64,000 bases of DNA from Apteryx mantelli (Eukaryota; Chordata; Aves; Apterygiformes; Apterygidae), in contig NC_089991.1 of NCBI RefSeq assembly GCF_036417845.1, positions 14,167,001 through 14,231,000 on the forward strand. Reading direction: 5' to 3'. Shown piece by piece: positions 13,265 to 28,200 of the stretch. The position numbers and the translations under genes are program-made. Under the pieces are notes generated by a model, which did not search any database, was not told the origin of the DNA, and saw only the letters and a list, made by a program, of their open reading frames with translations. How positions within the stretch are numbered: the stretch's first letter is position 1; every line of letters starts with the position of its first letter.

Positions 13265-16200
13265 CATAATTCCAATACTGCTTAGATAACTTCCTTGCTA
13301 CAAAATCCAAACCCACTATTCTGGAACATGGCTATTTAGTTATTGTTCCTCTTTGGTCTTGAAAGCATATATCCCACAACTAATTCATGCTTCAGGGGTC
13401 CTTCCATCCCTTCTACAAGGGTCCTCCTTTACCAAGAGAGAGTAATTGACCAAATATTAGCACATCACATAACTTCAGAGTATTCTTGTCAAATCTAAAA
13501 ATAATTTAAAACAGTACAATACCAGAAAATTATTTTAAAAGGAAGTAAGTTCTTGCTATCCATTTAGGGTAGCAACTCCATCCAACAAAGTCTCCAGTGA
13601 ATTAAAAACCCAACAGAATTTTCTGTACTATTACCAGCTTAACATTTTCTTAGCACATTAAAAGATGAAGTTTCTTTGAGCCAGTTCAGATATCACAGGT
13701 ATGGAATGCATTAAAAGTCTATCAGAAGTGTGCATAGAGCAGTCACGCCACCATAAAGGAGCATAACAATAACAATGAAAAACAAAATCCAGCCATCACA
13801 TGAAGTAAAACAAGAAAGGAGTACAGGGATGCTATCAATGAAAACCTTTAGAATTCAGGAGTCCATATACAGGTTCACGAATCTCCATCATCTGTATTTA
13901 AAACTGTTTAAGAAAAAAAAGCTTGAGAGAAAAATTAACCCTTTGTTTCTTTCACAGAATGATGTTACAGCCTGATACAGATCTTTAAAGAGGATACTGG
14001 CCAAAGTAGGAGAAACTGCCACATGCCCAGGAAACTAAGGATGAGATCTATCATTCTCACTTCCACAAGTTCTAGTTCCTTCTTTCTTTCCACTCAACCT
14101 TGGACATTTCCATAGGTCAGACAGTAGTCAGGAGATCAGACTCACCACAGTACTTCTGGGAAGGTATCGTGCCAACACAGGGCAAAGTTGTTTGCTTTAG
14201 TCAAGATAATTTTTCTGTTAAAGTTAAGACTAATTGACAAAATCAAAGTTTAGTGATTTAAGATTACTGAATATTTATTACTACCTTTCCCTTCTCCTTT
14301 TCAACACTCTTAGTTCCTAGCTTTGTTGTCAAATATAACAGTGGCCACTGCAGCAGACTGGAGATACTGAATATAAATGTATCTAGATATGTTGAAGACA
14401 GACTCTAAAATTCTGAGCTGGAGGGGGGTGAAGAGTAACCATGTCCGAAGTTTCATGTCAAATGAACTGTGAAATCTGAGGATATGAGCTACTTTACAAA
14501 GCAACGTACCAGCAATTTGATCACCTTTACTTTCTCTATTCAACTTTGATTTAAACACCTCACTTCTGAATTTACTGAGTACTTTGGATCTATTTTGAAT
14601 TTGGAATCTGGAGAAGACAGGAAAAGTTACTTCATTGCATCAGACCAAAGAGATCTGAGGCAAACTGGGCAAGGGTAAATTTAACATGTTTTAAAATACA
14701 ATTTGTCCTTTTCCAGTTCATTTTCTTCCATAATTTAAAAATATCAGAATATATTATTCCTAATTTTATTACTTTAGCATCATACCAGAAATTCAGATTC
14801 TATTTACAGAATGTTTATGCTCAGAAAACCAGGGTCTCCAGCACAATTACTTCAAGAATATTAAAGACTCAAACAAGATTGTTGCAAGTCTAGCACAGAC
14901 CAAACAAATAACACTGACTGGTTTATCAACACCACCCTTTTTTTTTTTCTCTCTTTTTTTTTTTTGGCAGGGGGTGAGGGAAGGGGTGGGGATAAATAAA
15001 TAAAAAAAATGTTTCAGCTCCATTTTCAGCTGGAGTTTATAAGAATTGTGTATTCATGTCATTTACATGCTTTTGAAATGCCACTGTAGATGCCTCAAAT
15101 TATTTTTGCTGTTGTGTTGAGAGCTCCTGTTACTGATAAAGCCATTTAACTTGTCACTGTTGGCCTCAAAATTAGTTGTGTTTTAAAATGACAAAAATCT
15201 TAGGTCTTTAAAGGAATGTTTAATTTAAGAACTACCTGGATGCTGCAGGTGTTTTACACAAGTAGGCCTGAGGTTAGAAGATTGACTAAAACAAGATGAA
15301 CATAATGGAGGTTAACTTTGCTTTGTGTCTCTGACCTTTTTGTAAAATCCAAATAGATGGGGACAGCACACTACCTGGGACATTTTTTAAAAGTCCGTGT
15401 AATGTTACTGTAAATAACAATACACACATTTTCAACTTACTGTAGCCCATGTTCTGTCCCACACTGAATTTTACAATCAGATCCCCATCTTCCCCGCCCC
15501 AGGAATGAAAAAGCATGCTCCAAGTTAGACAGAGACACTTTCTGTTTAGATGAATGAAAGCCTGAGCAAGTGCTGTTGCCAAGAGGAGTAGTCTTAAGTT
15601 ATAAAGAGCACATTGCATCAGTTCATTTATCACAAGAGGATCAAAACAACCTATCCATCCATGCCAGCTTTTAACTAAGAAGAAATAAAGGTTTAAGAGG
15701 GGCATTACAGCTGTCAGAGGTACCTGGAAGTACTGATTCACCCACTGTAGGAAGCAGGAGCTGCTTGGCACACCTAGCTGCACAGCACGTGGTTCAGAGT
15801 GTTTACTGGCGTTTACTGGGTGGATGGCCTTCCCAGGGATTTATATGGGCGCCAAAATAAAAGCAGGACATGCAGGCAATTTGTTTTATTACATTTTCAG
15901 AGTCCTTGAAAAGGAGGAGGAACAAGGAGTGCCAATTTAAGGAGTCATTAAAATGTAAGTACTCTGTCCCACAAACAATTAAAATCAATCTAAAAGAAGC
16001 ACAGACCAGTCAAACTCATCTAGCCCAGCACACAGGAAAGACCGAAAGGCTACATGTGGTACACAGCTGAAGGATTAGTTTTCTTTACTACTACGCTGTT
16101 CCAAAAGGTGTTAAAACAAACTTCTGAGATTCCTTCTCCTGCCACCTCCAAGTACAAACACAAGTTCTAACCGTCCTCTAAGCAAGGCAAAAAAGACACA

Positions 16201-19200
16201 GCCAGTATTTTAGAGATTCTCAGCTTAATTCCTTTTTCTGCAGTTTCTTGCTGAGTGAGCAGTCAGGGATTGTTCATTTGCCTGTACAATATCTAGCACA
16301 CATGCAAATCACTCAGCTCAGGGCACCTTCATATAGTAAAGTTTAATTATTGCTAAAGAAAATATCCTGTCCATGTTACAGCACCAGAAAAATGAAAAAT
16401 TTAAAACCACAAGCTGAACATGTGTTGCATTATTCTATCTCCTGGACTGTCTGCATCATTGTGTTTTTATTAAAAATAAGTAGCTCAGCTGCTTTTTCCA
16501 GAACAGTTCCTGCTGATGATAGTGGGAGCACAAACGGAGAATGGATCACCAAGCACAGTCCAATGGAAACACTCCTTGAGGGTTGACAACAGCTCCACAT
16601 ACTCAGTGGGGAATTACATTAGAAAGGATTATCCATGCCCTAAACTCAGCCCAGTTAGTACTACTGTCTTTCTCTCTCGCTCTAATTGCTTTTATTGTGC
16701 CCAGGTAGCTCAGCTACTGGAATATCCACTTCACTGGATTTTTAATCCACTGGAGGACTAAAACATTGGGCAAAATAAAGCCAAGCCACAAGAAAGTTAA
16801 CAGAGTACTTTGTAAAGCAATGAAGCACTATATATACTGAACAGTGAATTAGCTTTGCTTAAAACAATACTGAAATATAAGAACTGTTGTGTCTCCATAG
16901 CAGCAGAACCCTCTTGAGGAAGAGCAGCCGTAAGAACTCGAATGGCAGGAACACACAAAGCAGCCCGAACGGCTCACAGATGGAGAGCCCTTGCTTTTAT
17001 TCAGATATTGAAGCACCTGCAATTGAAGGGGGTTAGCTCTTCAGGGAAGAAAGGAGCAACTTTAAGAGCAAGGTAGGATTTTATGACAACTATCAAAAGC
17101 TGCATTGCTTCAACTATACTGATACACCATGAAGGTATAGCCCACCTGTACCACAGTTACAAAATTCACAGTAGAAATAGTTGTAGTAGTTTCAAACTTA
17201 CTGCCCCCAGGTGCTTGCTGTCTCCTGAGAGTTAATTGCTCCTGCAGCTGGACCAGCTGAATAGATTGTGTCAATGCATCTCACCTACTTTGGGGCAGCT
17301 GGTTTGAACAGCTTTAGGGAGGCAATTCGAGCCAAGTAGCAGTACAGCAGATGGGAAGTCCTCACATAATCCCTTTTTCCAATGGAACAGTTAGGGCTAG
17401 GGCACCTTAAAATGCCACAACCATTTTTTTGTGATAATTGCCTGACCCAGATGCTGTTTACAACACTACAGCCTGCTGCTGCTCAGCAGTGCTCCTCTGC
17501 ATAGGGCTGCCTTCCCCTCAGCTCTGTCAGCTCCTCAGTTCACTTCAGGCAAACCATTACCCAGACTAGCTCAATCCACTTATTGAAACCATTTAAACAT
17601 CAGCTGATTTTGTCTGGAGAAGATCAGAAATTACTCAACACACAGCTGGAGTGGGAAAGAGGGGATGCTGGGGGGAAAGGAAGGCAGTAACATTTCCAGC
17701 CAGCATAGCTGTTTGCAAAGTGAACATTCATCCATGGCCTTGGTGCTCGAGACAGCTACTCTGGCCTCTGTGCAGGTGTACTAGTAACCATCCTGGTCTA
17801 GAGCCAGCCTGAAGATGACCAGTCTCTGCTGCCCATCGTTACCCCTCACCAAAAGCCACCATCTCCCTGACCTAACAGCAGAGCAGTCAACCTGAGTAAT
17901 CACTATTCTGCTTCAGGCAAGGGCAGATGGATTGTCTAGAGGAGTTAAAACTCCTGGGCTTAGTTATGATCATCTCAAAGCAGCAGGGACTGACAACCTC
18001 TTCCATTAGCACAGCTGGACCTCAGAAGGAGGTCCTCTGATTGCATACCTAGCCAAAACGTGCATATGGACTAGATCTTACTGTATTACAAAAAAATGTA
18101 TAGTTTACAATTCTGGTTTGGAGCAAGCTGTTTCCTTTAATGCAAATGAAGTCAAATGATTGCTCTAAATCCATTCCTAAAGTAACTTTGTGAAGCCAAT
18201 TTTTTCAGCAAGATTCCCCCCAAGCCTCCAATGACTTTCAATTCACCTCTAGACTACCGTGAATGATTTTTAGCATTCACTTTCAGGACTGATTCAGAAG
18301 AATTAGTAACTATTGATGATATTAATGAACTTCAGAGTTTTTACAGCGTAGCACCTCAGCACAGCTATCTGGCAGGAACTTCCAGAGGCCTTCTGCAAGG
18401 CCTACATTGCAAAAGAAACGTACATCTTCTGGCTAGTGAGCAACTAGATGATTTAAGGGACACACTCCCATGTTGCTCTCAACTGTAGCAAGTCCAGGCT
18501 GCAACATCACTTGGCTGCCAGCACAATTTGTTTGGCACAACATTATCTTCCCATTTCCTAATCTCTTTTGCAATTATTACTGAATTGGGAAGCAAAGACC
18601 CACTATCACAATCCCATTTCCCTGTCTGGGGAAACTGATGGGCCAGTTAAAATGCATTTTAGAAATCTGCAAGAGAAATTAGCTCTATCTAACTAAAAGA
18701 CATCTAGGCAAATGCTATGAGCTGTATCATGAAAACTCTGCTGTTGCATGCTGATCTAAGACAGGCTAGGGCAATGTTGAGGTAGAAGGGGGAAAAAAAA
18801 AAAAAAGACAAGCCTTTGGGCACACTAGCTCTTCCTTTAGATCAGAAATAGAAGCAGTAAAATTAAAAGACAAACACAAGTTGACAACAATTTTGCTGAG
18901 CTTAAACAATTGTCCTCAATTCGCATTTAATTTTGAAGTTTCCTGCTTCCGTTTCAGAGCTAAGGGAAGGGTTTGTGTGCCCCAAAGCTTCTCTATCCCC
19001 CCCCACCACCACCACCCACACACTTAAGTGGTTAGTGGAAATAAGAAATCTTACCTCTAACTACACCTCATCTTGCTTGTGGTCTGCACACTACCCTTGA
19101 ACTCTTGCTCAACTGCCTTTCTAAAGAAGTCAGCAGGAAAAAATCCCAAACAAAAAATTTCTCAAATGTGTTTATACTATTTATTGAAAGATGTTCTCCA

Positions 19201-22200
19201 TTAAACATTTGTCATGATGAGGTAAACACCCCAAATTAAAAAAAAAAAAAAAAGCTAACAACTACTTTTTGTAAAGATTATTATTTTTTGTTTACAGTAA
19301 AGGTATCTTATTGTTTAGACATATAGGTGTCTTATTACAGAGACTGAAGAGTCCTTTTACTGCAATCTTCTGCTGAAAAGCTATGCAACTTCCTGCAGAT
19401 GTAGCAATTAGAACATCCTCCAAAGCATTACTGTAGGAACACAAAAGGAGCAGTTGTATTCTCTTTGCTACAATGGCAAATTTCACGCTATTTTAGGTTA
19501 ATTCTTCTTACCTACTCAGAATCTTTTACTACAAAATTCTGTGCTATGATTTTTCTCGTATTTATTTCATATAATTTTGAAAGTAACATAAGGTAAATCC
19601 AGGAAATCCCACTTACTGTAAAATGGCTTTTTCTGATTTGATTTACATCACTCCCACAGCTACACATAGCAAAAAAAGAATATTCCTAGTGCACATCAAG
19701 ATGGTCTACACAGTAAACAGAGCTCACTATGGTCCCAAAATTCTCCAGACCGATCCCTAGGACTGTAGTAACATTTAAAGCCTTATCTACACAAGTTAGT
19801 TAGGCATTAATTTTGTACAAAACTGCTTTGGTACAATTCTTAATGTTTTGTTTCTACATATTGGTAGGAAAGCTGCCTTTATAATAGTAGACCCTTTTCC
19901 TGTAAGGGAATAGATGATTTAGTTCCAGACCAGGATGTGTGAATGTTGCTGTATTACTCAAATCTTAATTTTAGGAAGATTCTCATACCCATGAGCTTAC
20001 TAAACTTGGGTTTGCAAAATATTTCCCTCTAGTGTTGTCATGAGGCAGCTTATGAACTTCCTTTTGCTTCCCAGTTGCTTAGAGGTGATTGAAGTTGCAT
20101 TTGACATTAGCTGTTCACACAAGGACAGTCTCAAAAGGGTTTTTTTGCTTCCTTTTAAATCCTAGAAGCTACAGAAGTCAGCAGTTCAGCCCTCCCAATC
20201 TCCTACAGTAAACCTCTGCCTAAGATCTTATAAATACACCACTAGCTTTCACAAGTTATATGAAGTTTAAAGGTACCATTTTCATCCTATCCTATTTGCA
20301 AAGCAGTGGAAGCTTAAGTTATGGCTACAGATTCCCTCCTCTAAATTCAGATGAAGAATCATTACAAGAATTTTTGAGGCCAGGAAAAACGGAGGAGGCG
20401 TATACTTGAAAGCATCAGATTTAAAGAAAGTCCTGTGTTCTTTTCCTGAAGGTCACCTTCATTCAAATACTCGGAAGCCTTCCTCTCCCACCCTTCGCCC
20501 CCCCAACTTTAAGCAATGCTGTGGGGCATGTTGCAATTATGAAGTTACACAAGAAAGAAATTATAAGAGATGGGCCGCAAGCTGAGGAAGTTCACTTCTG
20601 AATAGACATTAGTGTCCAGGCTACCTGAACCTGATATATCAATTAGTCTGGTCTCTTTGAAATAAAGGGTGCAGTTTCACAACAATTTAAAAATCACCCC
20701 AAGTCCCCCCACCCTCTTCCCTCCCTGAAGCTTGTCTGATCCCTCAGAAAAATACCCTTCTGATAAATAGACACAGAACTAGTCCCTTCCTCAGCTGGGT
20801 TAGTTTTCTGCCAATTTACAGGCCTGAAGGAGCTCACCAAAGGGTCGGGACAGCAGAACTGCAACAGCACTAATTTAGATTCACTTAGGCTGCCGTGGAA
20901 GTGCACAGGCAGCAAGTGCTTAGATTCCACTTTGTTCTGGTTTTAATATTGACCTTTTCTGTAACATGAGCTAGAAACTTATCCATGTAATTGACCATCT
21001 TTTCTGGAATTAGAAAGACAGCAATGTTTAAATATAGTAACAGTAAAATCATGAAAAGCAATCATTTGTGTCTGCAGATTAAGCTGTTCAGAACACACCT
21101 AGCAAGAAAAAGCAGTAGCAATCCTTTGTTCTGCAAGGAAAACATATACTATCACCTTCTTTCCTAAACAAATACCTTCTAGCTCTCCACAGTATTTTAT
21201 CTTAGCTAACATGACTACTTACATCTTTCAGCCATTAACACTAAGTTTACAGAAGTTTTGTTGCCCATAACAATAGTGTATTGCTCTACGTGGCTCCCAT
21301 ATGGCAAGGTGACTTCTTCATTATCTGGGAACTGAGTTCAAGTCTGCAAGGGTAGACTGCAAGTCCTTGAGGCACCAGCCTTGCTCTCCTCCACTTGCAC
21401 AGCACTGACTGCTGAAAGGTTTCAGGAAAGTACTGATGACAAATGTTCAAGGTCATTTGCCAAAGGTATGTCGATACTGAGACTTTAATATTACATGGCA
21501 GTGAGGGGCTATTTGACAGGAGCCCAGAACAAGCAATACACATCCAAGCGTACATCAGCACATCCACTAAGCACCTCAGGAAGCAATTTTCCTTTGGACC
21601 ATGTACAAGAAAGATCTGTTTTGCAAGGAATTGATTATACTCGGTGATCTCAACAGAGGCACAAACTGTCCAAGGATGGACCTCCAGGAGAGATTGTGTA
21701 TTACCCAAATAGCATTCCTTACTACCAACTCTTCTCTGGAATGAAACTTCCTGGTCTTGCCACTTCCTTCCCACCCTGTCACCCCTTAAACCTCATTGAC
21801 CCTTTCCTCTGACCCAGCTTCAGCTGCCAAAACCTCCTCTGCACCAGCACACACATGTGCAGCCCAAGCTATGAAGTCAAGCCGAGTTTTATTAACAGCC
21901 CATTTTATGCCTTTCCTTGGACTTCATTAGGCCTTACACCTAATATCTACAGCTAATGATACTGTAACACAGAGTAAACAGCACATCATACATAATGAAA
22001 ACAACCACCTGCTCAGAAAAAAAAATGCATGCATTAATAGACAGCAGCCGACTTACTTGCTAGGAGAAGACAGGCAATCGAAATGACATACAGTTGCTTG
22101 ACAGTGATATCATAGCGGTCCATAAAGACGTCCAATAAGTAGACAGCAAGATGTCGTGCAGTAGGACAGAGATTACAACGGTTGCTGAGGACAGCCAAGA

Positions 22201-25200
22201 GATCAATGAAGTAACGGCGCATCCCGATCTGTGGTGAATGGGCCTTATATATAGGCAGCTCAAGTTCCTATAGAAAAAAATAACAGGAGGAAAGAGAGGC
22301 ACTGAAACAAATACCATGTCTGCCAGCATTTTCTGTACTAGCATATTTTACCAGTATAAAAGCTAACGATTGAGCTGACAGACCTTATTTCACATGTAAT
22401 ATAAAAATGTTCATTTGAAAGGCAGAATTATTGCAGATTTTGGTCCATCTGTGCTAGGAAAATAGATCACTTCAGCTGAAAGGTTTTTAAACACAAGTTT
22501 CCAGCCAGTATTCAATGAGTAGGCTAAGAGATGGATTAAAGAACTCTGGAATACCCACGACAAGCTAATGCTTTTTAAAAGCTGACACTTTCTTACTTTA
22601 GACATGGTCATATACTAATGCAGTTGTCCTGGCCATATTCAAATCAAAGCGGGATAAGTACATGTTGATAGACATGGATTAAAAAAAAAAAAAAAAAAGA
22701 AGCCATTTCAGCAAGGTACATCTCATAAGTGGAAGATTAATTACTATGCCATTTTGTATTACGTATGTTCAAAAATGAATTAAAAGTAGCACAGTGCTAC
22801 AAAATAGACATGCTTTATATTGGAATACAAAGCAGTGTGTAGAGCAGTTAATTCTAACTAAACAAATCAGGCCTTTAAAAAAAAAAAAAAGCATTCGGGG
22901 AGGCATCTGCACTAGCTACACCACTTCCAGCGTTAAGAGACACCACTTTCTGCAGCGGGCGCAGTGGCTGCCCACGCTTCCCGTAGCCCTCCTGGAACCA
23001 GACATTCCCCACGGAGGTTCAACTTATCAGGAGAAAATAGCTACACAATCGCGCGCAGAGGGGCGCAGATAACTGGAAACCAGCGAGCCTCCGTCACCAA
23101 AAGCAGCTCACAAAGACAGCAAGCAGAGCACTGTTATGGATGATTGCTTCCCAGGCTTTTTTAAAAGAGTCAGTGAAAAAACACATTCTGGACTGAACAG
23201 ACACATGCTGTGGACAGGCAAACAGCCCTTTGAAACCTGGGGCAGTCTTCACTGGGGGGATTATAGAAAAATCCCCCACCAGTAACAATTTATAAGAAGG
23301 GAGACAATAGAACATGTTCCCCCCTGTTGTTTTATACCCAGAAAAGTCCCATAAATTTGATTTTTTAATTGCCTTATGTGCTGAGATTTAAATGCGTCAA
23401 TATAACTGACATACAGAGGTTCAGAGCATGAATTCATAGTACATACATAATGCAAATGTTTTGGCAGAAATGGTTTCAAGCTCGAGGTTTATAGCAAGGA
23501 AAATAGCTGTATTTCTTAACACATCAATACAAAGTCCAAGCTATTAGAACAGGTGGCATCTCTAGCTCTGACAAGTGTTGTTCTTGGTGACTAACAAAGA
23601 GTTCATTTTTTGAATTTCTTTCTTCTTTGAACACCTAAGTCTCCCAGCAAAATGTAGTACTAGGTATACTGAAGCTCAGCTTTTTTAAGATTAAATTTGC
23701 TTTTTAGACCACAACAAATGCAAGAAACCAACAGTAACTCCAATTACATGCCTAGACAACAAAACCCTACAGGTCTAAAAGTTACAGTTCAGCGGCTAAG
23801 AATGAGAGAGAGAGATCCGAGGTCCAGACACAAATATCCGGATCCTCAGAAGCCTTATTCCAGAATTAGCCCTGCTCAGCCTGGTCTGCTGGAAAATTGC
23901 AAGACCCCTTAAAGCCCCGAATTTAAACCAATAGGATTATTCTGCTACAGGCCTAACAGAGACATTTATTGCCATATAAAATCATCTGCTTTTTTTTAAA
24001 TATATTTCTTCCTTTTTCTTTTTTTTAGTAAAGGTATAAGTGAAAATGAAAGGCATTGATTTTGTACACCAAAATAAAACCACATGAGAGTCCGTAACAG
24101 CACAGACAAGGCTCAACTACAGAAGCAATGTTAGGAGGAGCAACAGCAGAAGCACGAGAGCCATGTGCTGTGGCTTCATACAAGATCAAGTTCCTAGGTA
24201 TTAATTGATCCAGAGTAATCATCCGTGTGCAGGCAAGGCAGGCAGGGACTTACCCTGCCGCGCACAGTCTGAAGCGGCTAATGACTATTTCAGCAGGAAT
24301 GCTTTTACACTGGCAGACCAGCCTTACCTGATGAGATTGTTTCAAACAAATGGTGGTGGCACACAGCTAAACAATGTGGCTGGATAGCAGGCTTAGAGTT
24401 ACGCTTGCAAAGCTAAATATCTACACAATGTGAGAAGTGCTAGAAATATGGCTGTGGACAAGCATGCCTTTCCATCAACTCCCCCCACCGCTCTTTAGTC
24501 TAAGTTCTTCAAGAAAAAAAAAATTACTCCTATAAATTCAAAAAACTGCCTTTGATACTTTGGGGATACTGATGCAGGATCAGCAACTGCAACTCAGTGG
24601 AAAATGTTTTGGGGAACAAGAATAAAATAAACCATCTCTCTCTCCAGTGCTTAAAACTTTCCCCATCTCCAGCAGAGGAAGAAAGAAGAAAGCGGGTGTT
24701 CGGCTGTCTGCTAGAATGGCCCTTTCATATGCTACTTCTCTGCATCTTTGACCTGTTCATTTATATCTACTTCAACAACTTTGCTTGGGGCTACTGAACA
24801 ACTGCCACATTGAAATGCTAAAAGCAGCAGCATGTAAGAGGCTCACAGGTGTCTTGGAAATTACTTAACAAGCTTTGCTCAACATATTGATTAGTGTCTC
24901 TCCACAAAAACCCTTCAGAAAGTCAGAGCACAGCATTTAAAAGGATCACCTCAGTCTCAAAAACTGAAAAGGAAGGCTCATACAATTGTACATGGACTGC
25001 AAAAGAGAACTTAAGGACAAAGACAATTTATAAGCCATGTCCTACCATCCTCAAGACTTGATCTCCTAAAAGGCAGGAATCAATGTAAACATTTTAAAGT
25101 GGTGTTAAAGAAGACAAATCTTCCTCAGCAATCACATGCGAAGACAGCCGGGCTCCAGACATTAGCTATTCATTCATCACCGAGCCACAGCCCATCAGGA

Positions 25201-28200
25201 AGTTACCTGACCACTTCAGTGGGCACCATTCACTGCCTCTGCTCAAGGCATGAGATTTTGTCTGTGCTCAGCATGTTCCTGCAGCTGAGCGAGCAAAGAC
25301 ACTTCGGAATTCATCCCCAGAGAAACTATGCAACAAGATTTAATAAAAACCTAAAACCTTTGAGCAACCATGTGAAATTTAAGGCTTTCTCTGTCTGAAC
25401 TAAACCAGCCAAAGATTGAAGACGATGAGGAAAACTTAACAGGATCCTCCAGCTCCCTTAAGGTAGCAGTTGTATTATACGCCAGTTTGTGGAGTGTTTA
25501 TTTTGTTCGCATACAGTCTTAGGCAGTTTGGTGTTCAAAATGGCAATAAATTCCATAGAAGGATTTCTACTGTCCAGTTCCTTTTCAATAAGGCTCTTCC
25601 CCCATTGATATAAAGCCAGCAGTGAACTGACAAGCAGTAGAAAAATTAGCAAGTAATGTGACATTCAGTCATACTAATAACGATAAGTTCTGGGAACAAA
25701 AGTGGAATTCATCAAGGTATTTTAGAACAATTCACAGGCATCTTGACAAGAAAAATGAAGCTCTACATGACAAGTACTCCTGGGGTTCTGAAATTCAGGG
25801 AGATGTTCAGCGAAGCTGATTTTCTGCCACGTCAGAGCTCTCTGACACTAGTCAGGGTCTGGTCTATCGCAGGGCTCAAACATGCAACATCTCCTGACTG
25901 CCTGCAGCAGCTCTGTCCTGCCTGTCTCTCCCTGGGAGAGGCTGCAAGGCCGCACAGCCCAGCGGCCTCAGCCACAACACCCCGCTGCTGCACGCAGGCG
26001 TCTCCCACGAGCCACCGCTGTGCCGCGTCTTGCTGCCGAGACTCTGGCAAATGACCTTTCCATTTTCAGAACAAAATGAAGCATCTAAACCCAGAGCTGC
26101 TCAGTAACAGTGAAACCCACTCATCTAGAAATAGCTGTTGCAATACTTCCCTCCGTGGGCCCAAGCTCAATTTGCTAATAAAATTTCATCCTTATCTCAT
26201 TTTTACTTTTTTTTAATCTTGTTACCCACTGGTGTTTCTAAACATTCAAACAGAATCCAGAAGGTGGCTCCTACTACTCCAGCTCAGGGTTGTTTATCAC
26301 TGATCCTAGCCTGAAATCTGAAAAAAGATTCTGATTGATTAACAACAAAAAACAAGTACATAACAGCTGAAGTTTCAACAAGATCTCCGTGATCCTTCTT
26401 CATCCAAGAAGCACCTATAGATGAAAAATAAAGGGAAAACTTATCTAGGATGTTTTTATTTTAAGAGTTCTTCTCTGGAAAAAGTTATAGTCCTTTCTAT
26501 TTTATATTCTAACCAACCAGTCCTCCAGCTGTGGAAGAAAAGTGCCAAACTAGTCTCCTAGGTATAATTTTTCCATGGTGCATGAGAAACCACTAAAAGC
26601 TAACTTCTCTAAGACAATATTTAGGCAGGTGAGAAGACTGTGCACAAGAATATTGAGAACACAAGGTTTGGGAGAGGGCTGGAAGTTTAACCTGTGTTAT
26701 TTTTTATAGTGGCTTCAAAATTCAGAGCTTTTTGCATGCCTGTTTGCAGTAGGATATATAGCATGCTACCAGTTTAATTCTGCAACTAATGGCATGGTAT
26801 CCTCTCTCCCACAGGACCAGTCCTCGTACCCCTGTGCAGACTGCAGTGCTGTGCCTTTAAGTAACAAAATCCCTTAGAGGAAACCTCCTGGTAAGTGTTT
26901 CTGTGGTGAGGCAGCTGACGGCAGTTTAATGAACAGGTCAAAAAGGTTAAGAGTTAGTATGTTTGTGAACAGTCCAGTAGTAGAGTACCGCTGATGCATT
27001 TGGCTTTTACTAATCTCAAAGCTGGCCATGCAAATTCAGCCTCAAAGGCAAAGGGAAAGATAACAGACAGGTAGCACTCCGCGGATGTGACCAGCAGGAT
27101 GCCTTCCCTCACGGAGCAGAAACGGGTGGCCAAAATCTCCTGAAGAGCCACGCTTGCCTCCTCTATGCAAGCACAAGCCATGCTATCTTATAACACAGAA
27201 AGACCAATGATTGTAACTGTTATAACAAAGTGGTAAGAGACAGTCTAGGATTCACTGTGTGATCCATTGCTCTAATTTTTAGCCCTGCTGTAACTGTATC
27301 TGTCAGAGAGCGCCAAAAGTTACTGTTTCCCATTATTTAAGCAGCCCCTGCAGTTCTAACAGACAAATTTTATCAGACCCTAGGAGAAGTGTTGGTCTCT
27401 CACAGTGTCTGGATTCAATATGTAGGAGTAAGAGACATAAATCTGACAGAACCGTATTTTAAAAAGGGTGTCAAGACAATTCCTCTCATTATTTCCAGTG
27501 AAAATTAAAAATCCAGAGGATATTTTCTAATCAGGGCACTTGGGCAAAATTTCCTGTATTTTTTTTCCTATCGTTCAGTGGTGTAGAATCAGGTAGAGAC
27601 AGAGCAACAGTTTAAACACAGTAGTTACACTGCATAGATTGGTGCTGCCAGTAGCTACCCTTACTGATTTATGATGCATTCCTTTGATGAATGAATGAAA
27701 CACTATAAATTAAGATTTTCTTTTGTGTTACCGCTGTTCCTGCATGTTCAAAAGGAACATCAAATTCAAGTATGTCTCACACAAACAGACCAAAACTCCT
27801 GCCACAGCAAACAGGACCTGTCTCTCCAGTTCCAACCCACTCAGTCACATTGTCTTATACTAAGCTGTTTTGCTGACTCTTTCAGAGCACAGCAGCATCT
27901 TCAACAGTTTCCCCCCACCCTTTACCCAATAAAGGCCATCTCAGACTACCTGCTCTTCATGCATCTCCCCTACAGTCCAAGTCTACTTTTCAAAATACCC
28001 ACAGATAAATGCAGACTGTTACTTAAACACACTAAGCTTCCAGCTTACTACTAAAACACAAAAACCGTGAGGCCGACCACAACAGTATTTCAACAGTACT
28101 TAAAAGCTTTTGTGCTTGAATCCACTCTACTCAGCATCCTCCCAACAGTTGCAGGCATTCTAAGTTTGAGAGAACATTTAATTACTATTGTTCTGAAAAT

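Larger units (their letters stand above)
10023..22056 (-). other. CCNJL: CCNJL intron 2 (about 12 kb)
   Basis: Long AT-rich intron from the CAA|GTAAGT donor to the CCGGCAG acceptor. I see only simple repeats: A13-G10 at 11322-11344, a 15-base G run at 12402-12416 and (AAT)10 at 13234-13263. The longest frame (165 codons, minus, 15286-15783) has no recognisable domain. No exon-like pattern, tRNA or mobile element found. Confidence 0.85.

Noticed and set aside
15286-15783. A 165-codon minus frame inside CCNJL intron 2
   Set aside because: No domain, no family resemblance, and the adjoining CCNJL exons splice together in frame without it.
22681-22698. A18 run as the tail of a processed retrocopy
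   Set aside because: No coding or mRNA-like sequence precedes it and no target-site duplication is evident; a simple A run is enough.
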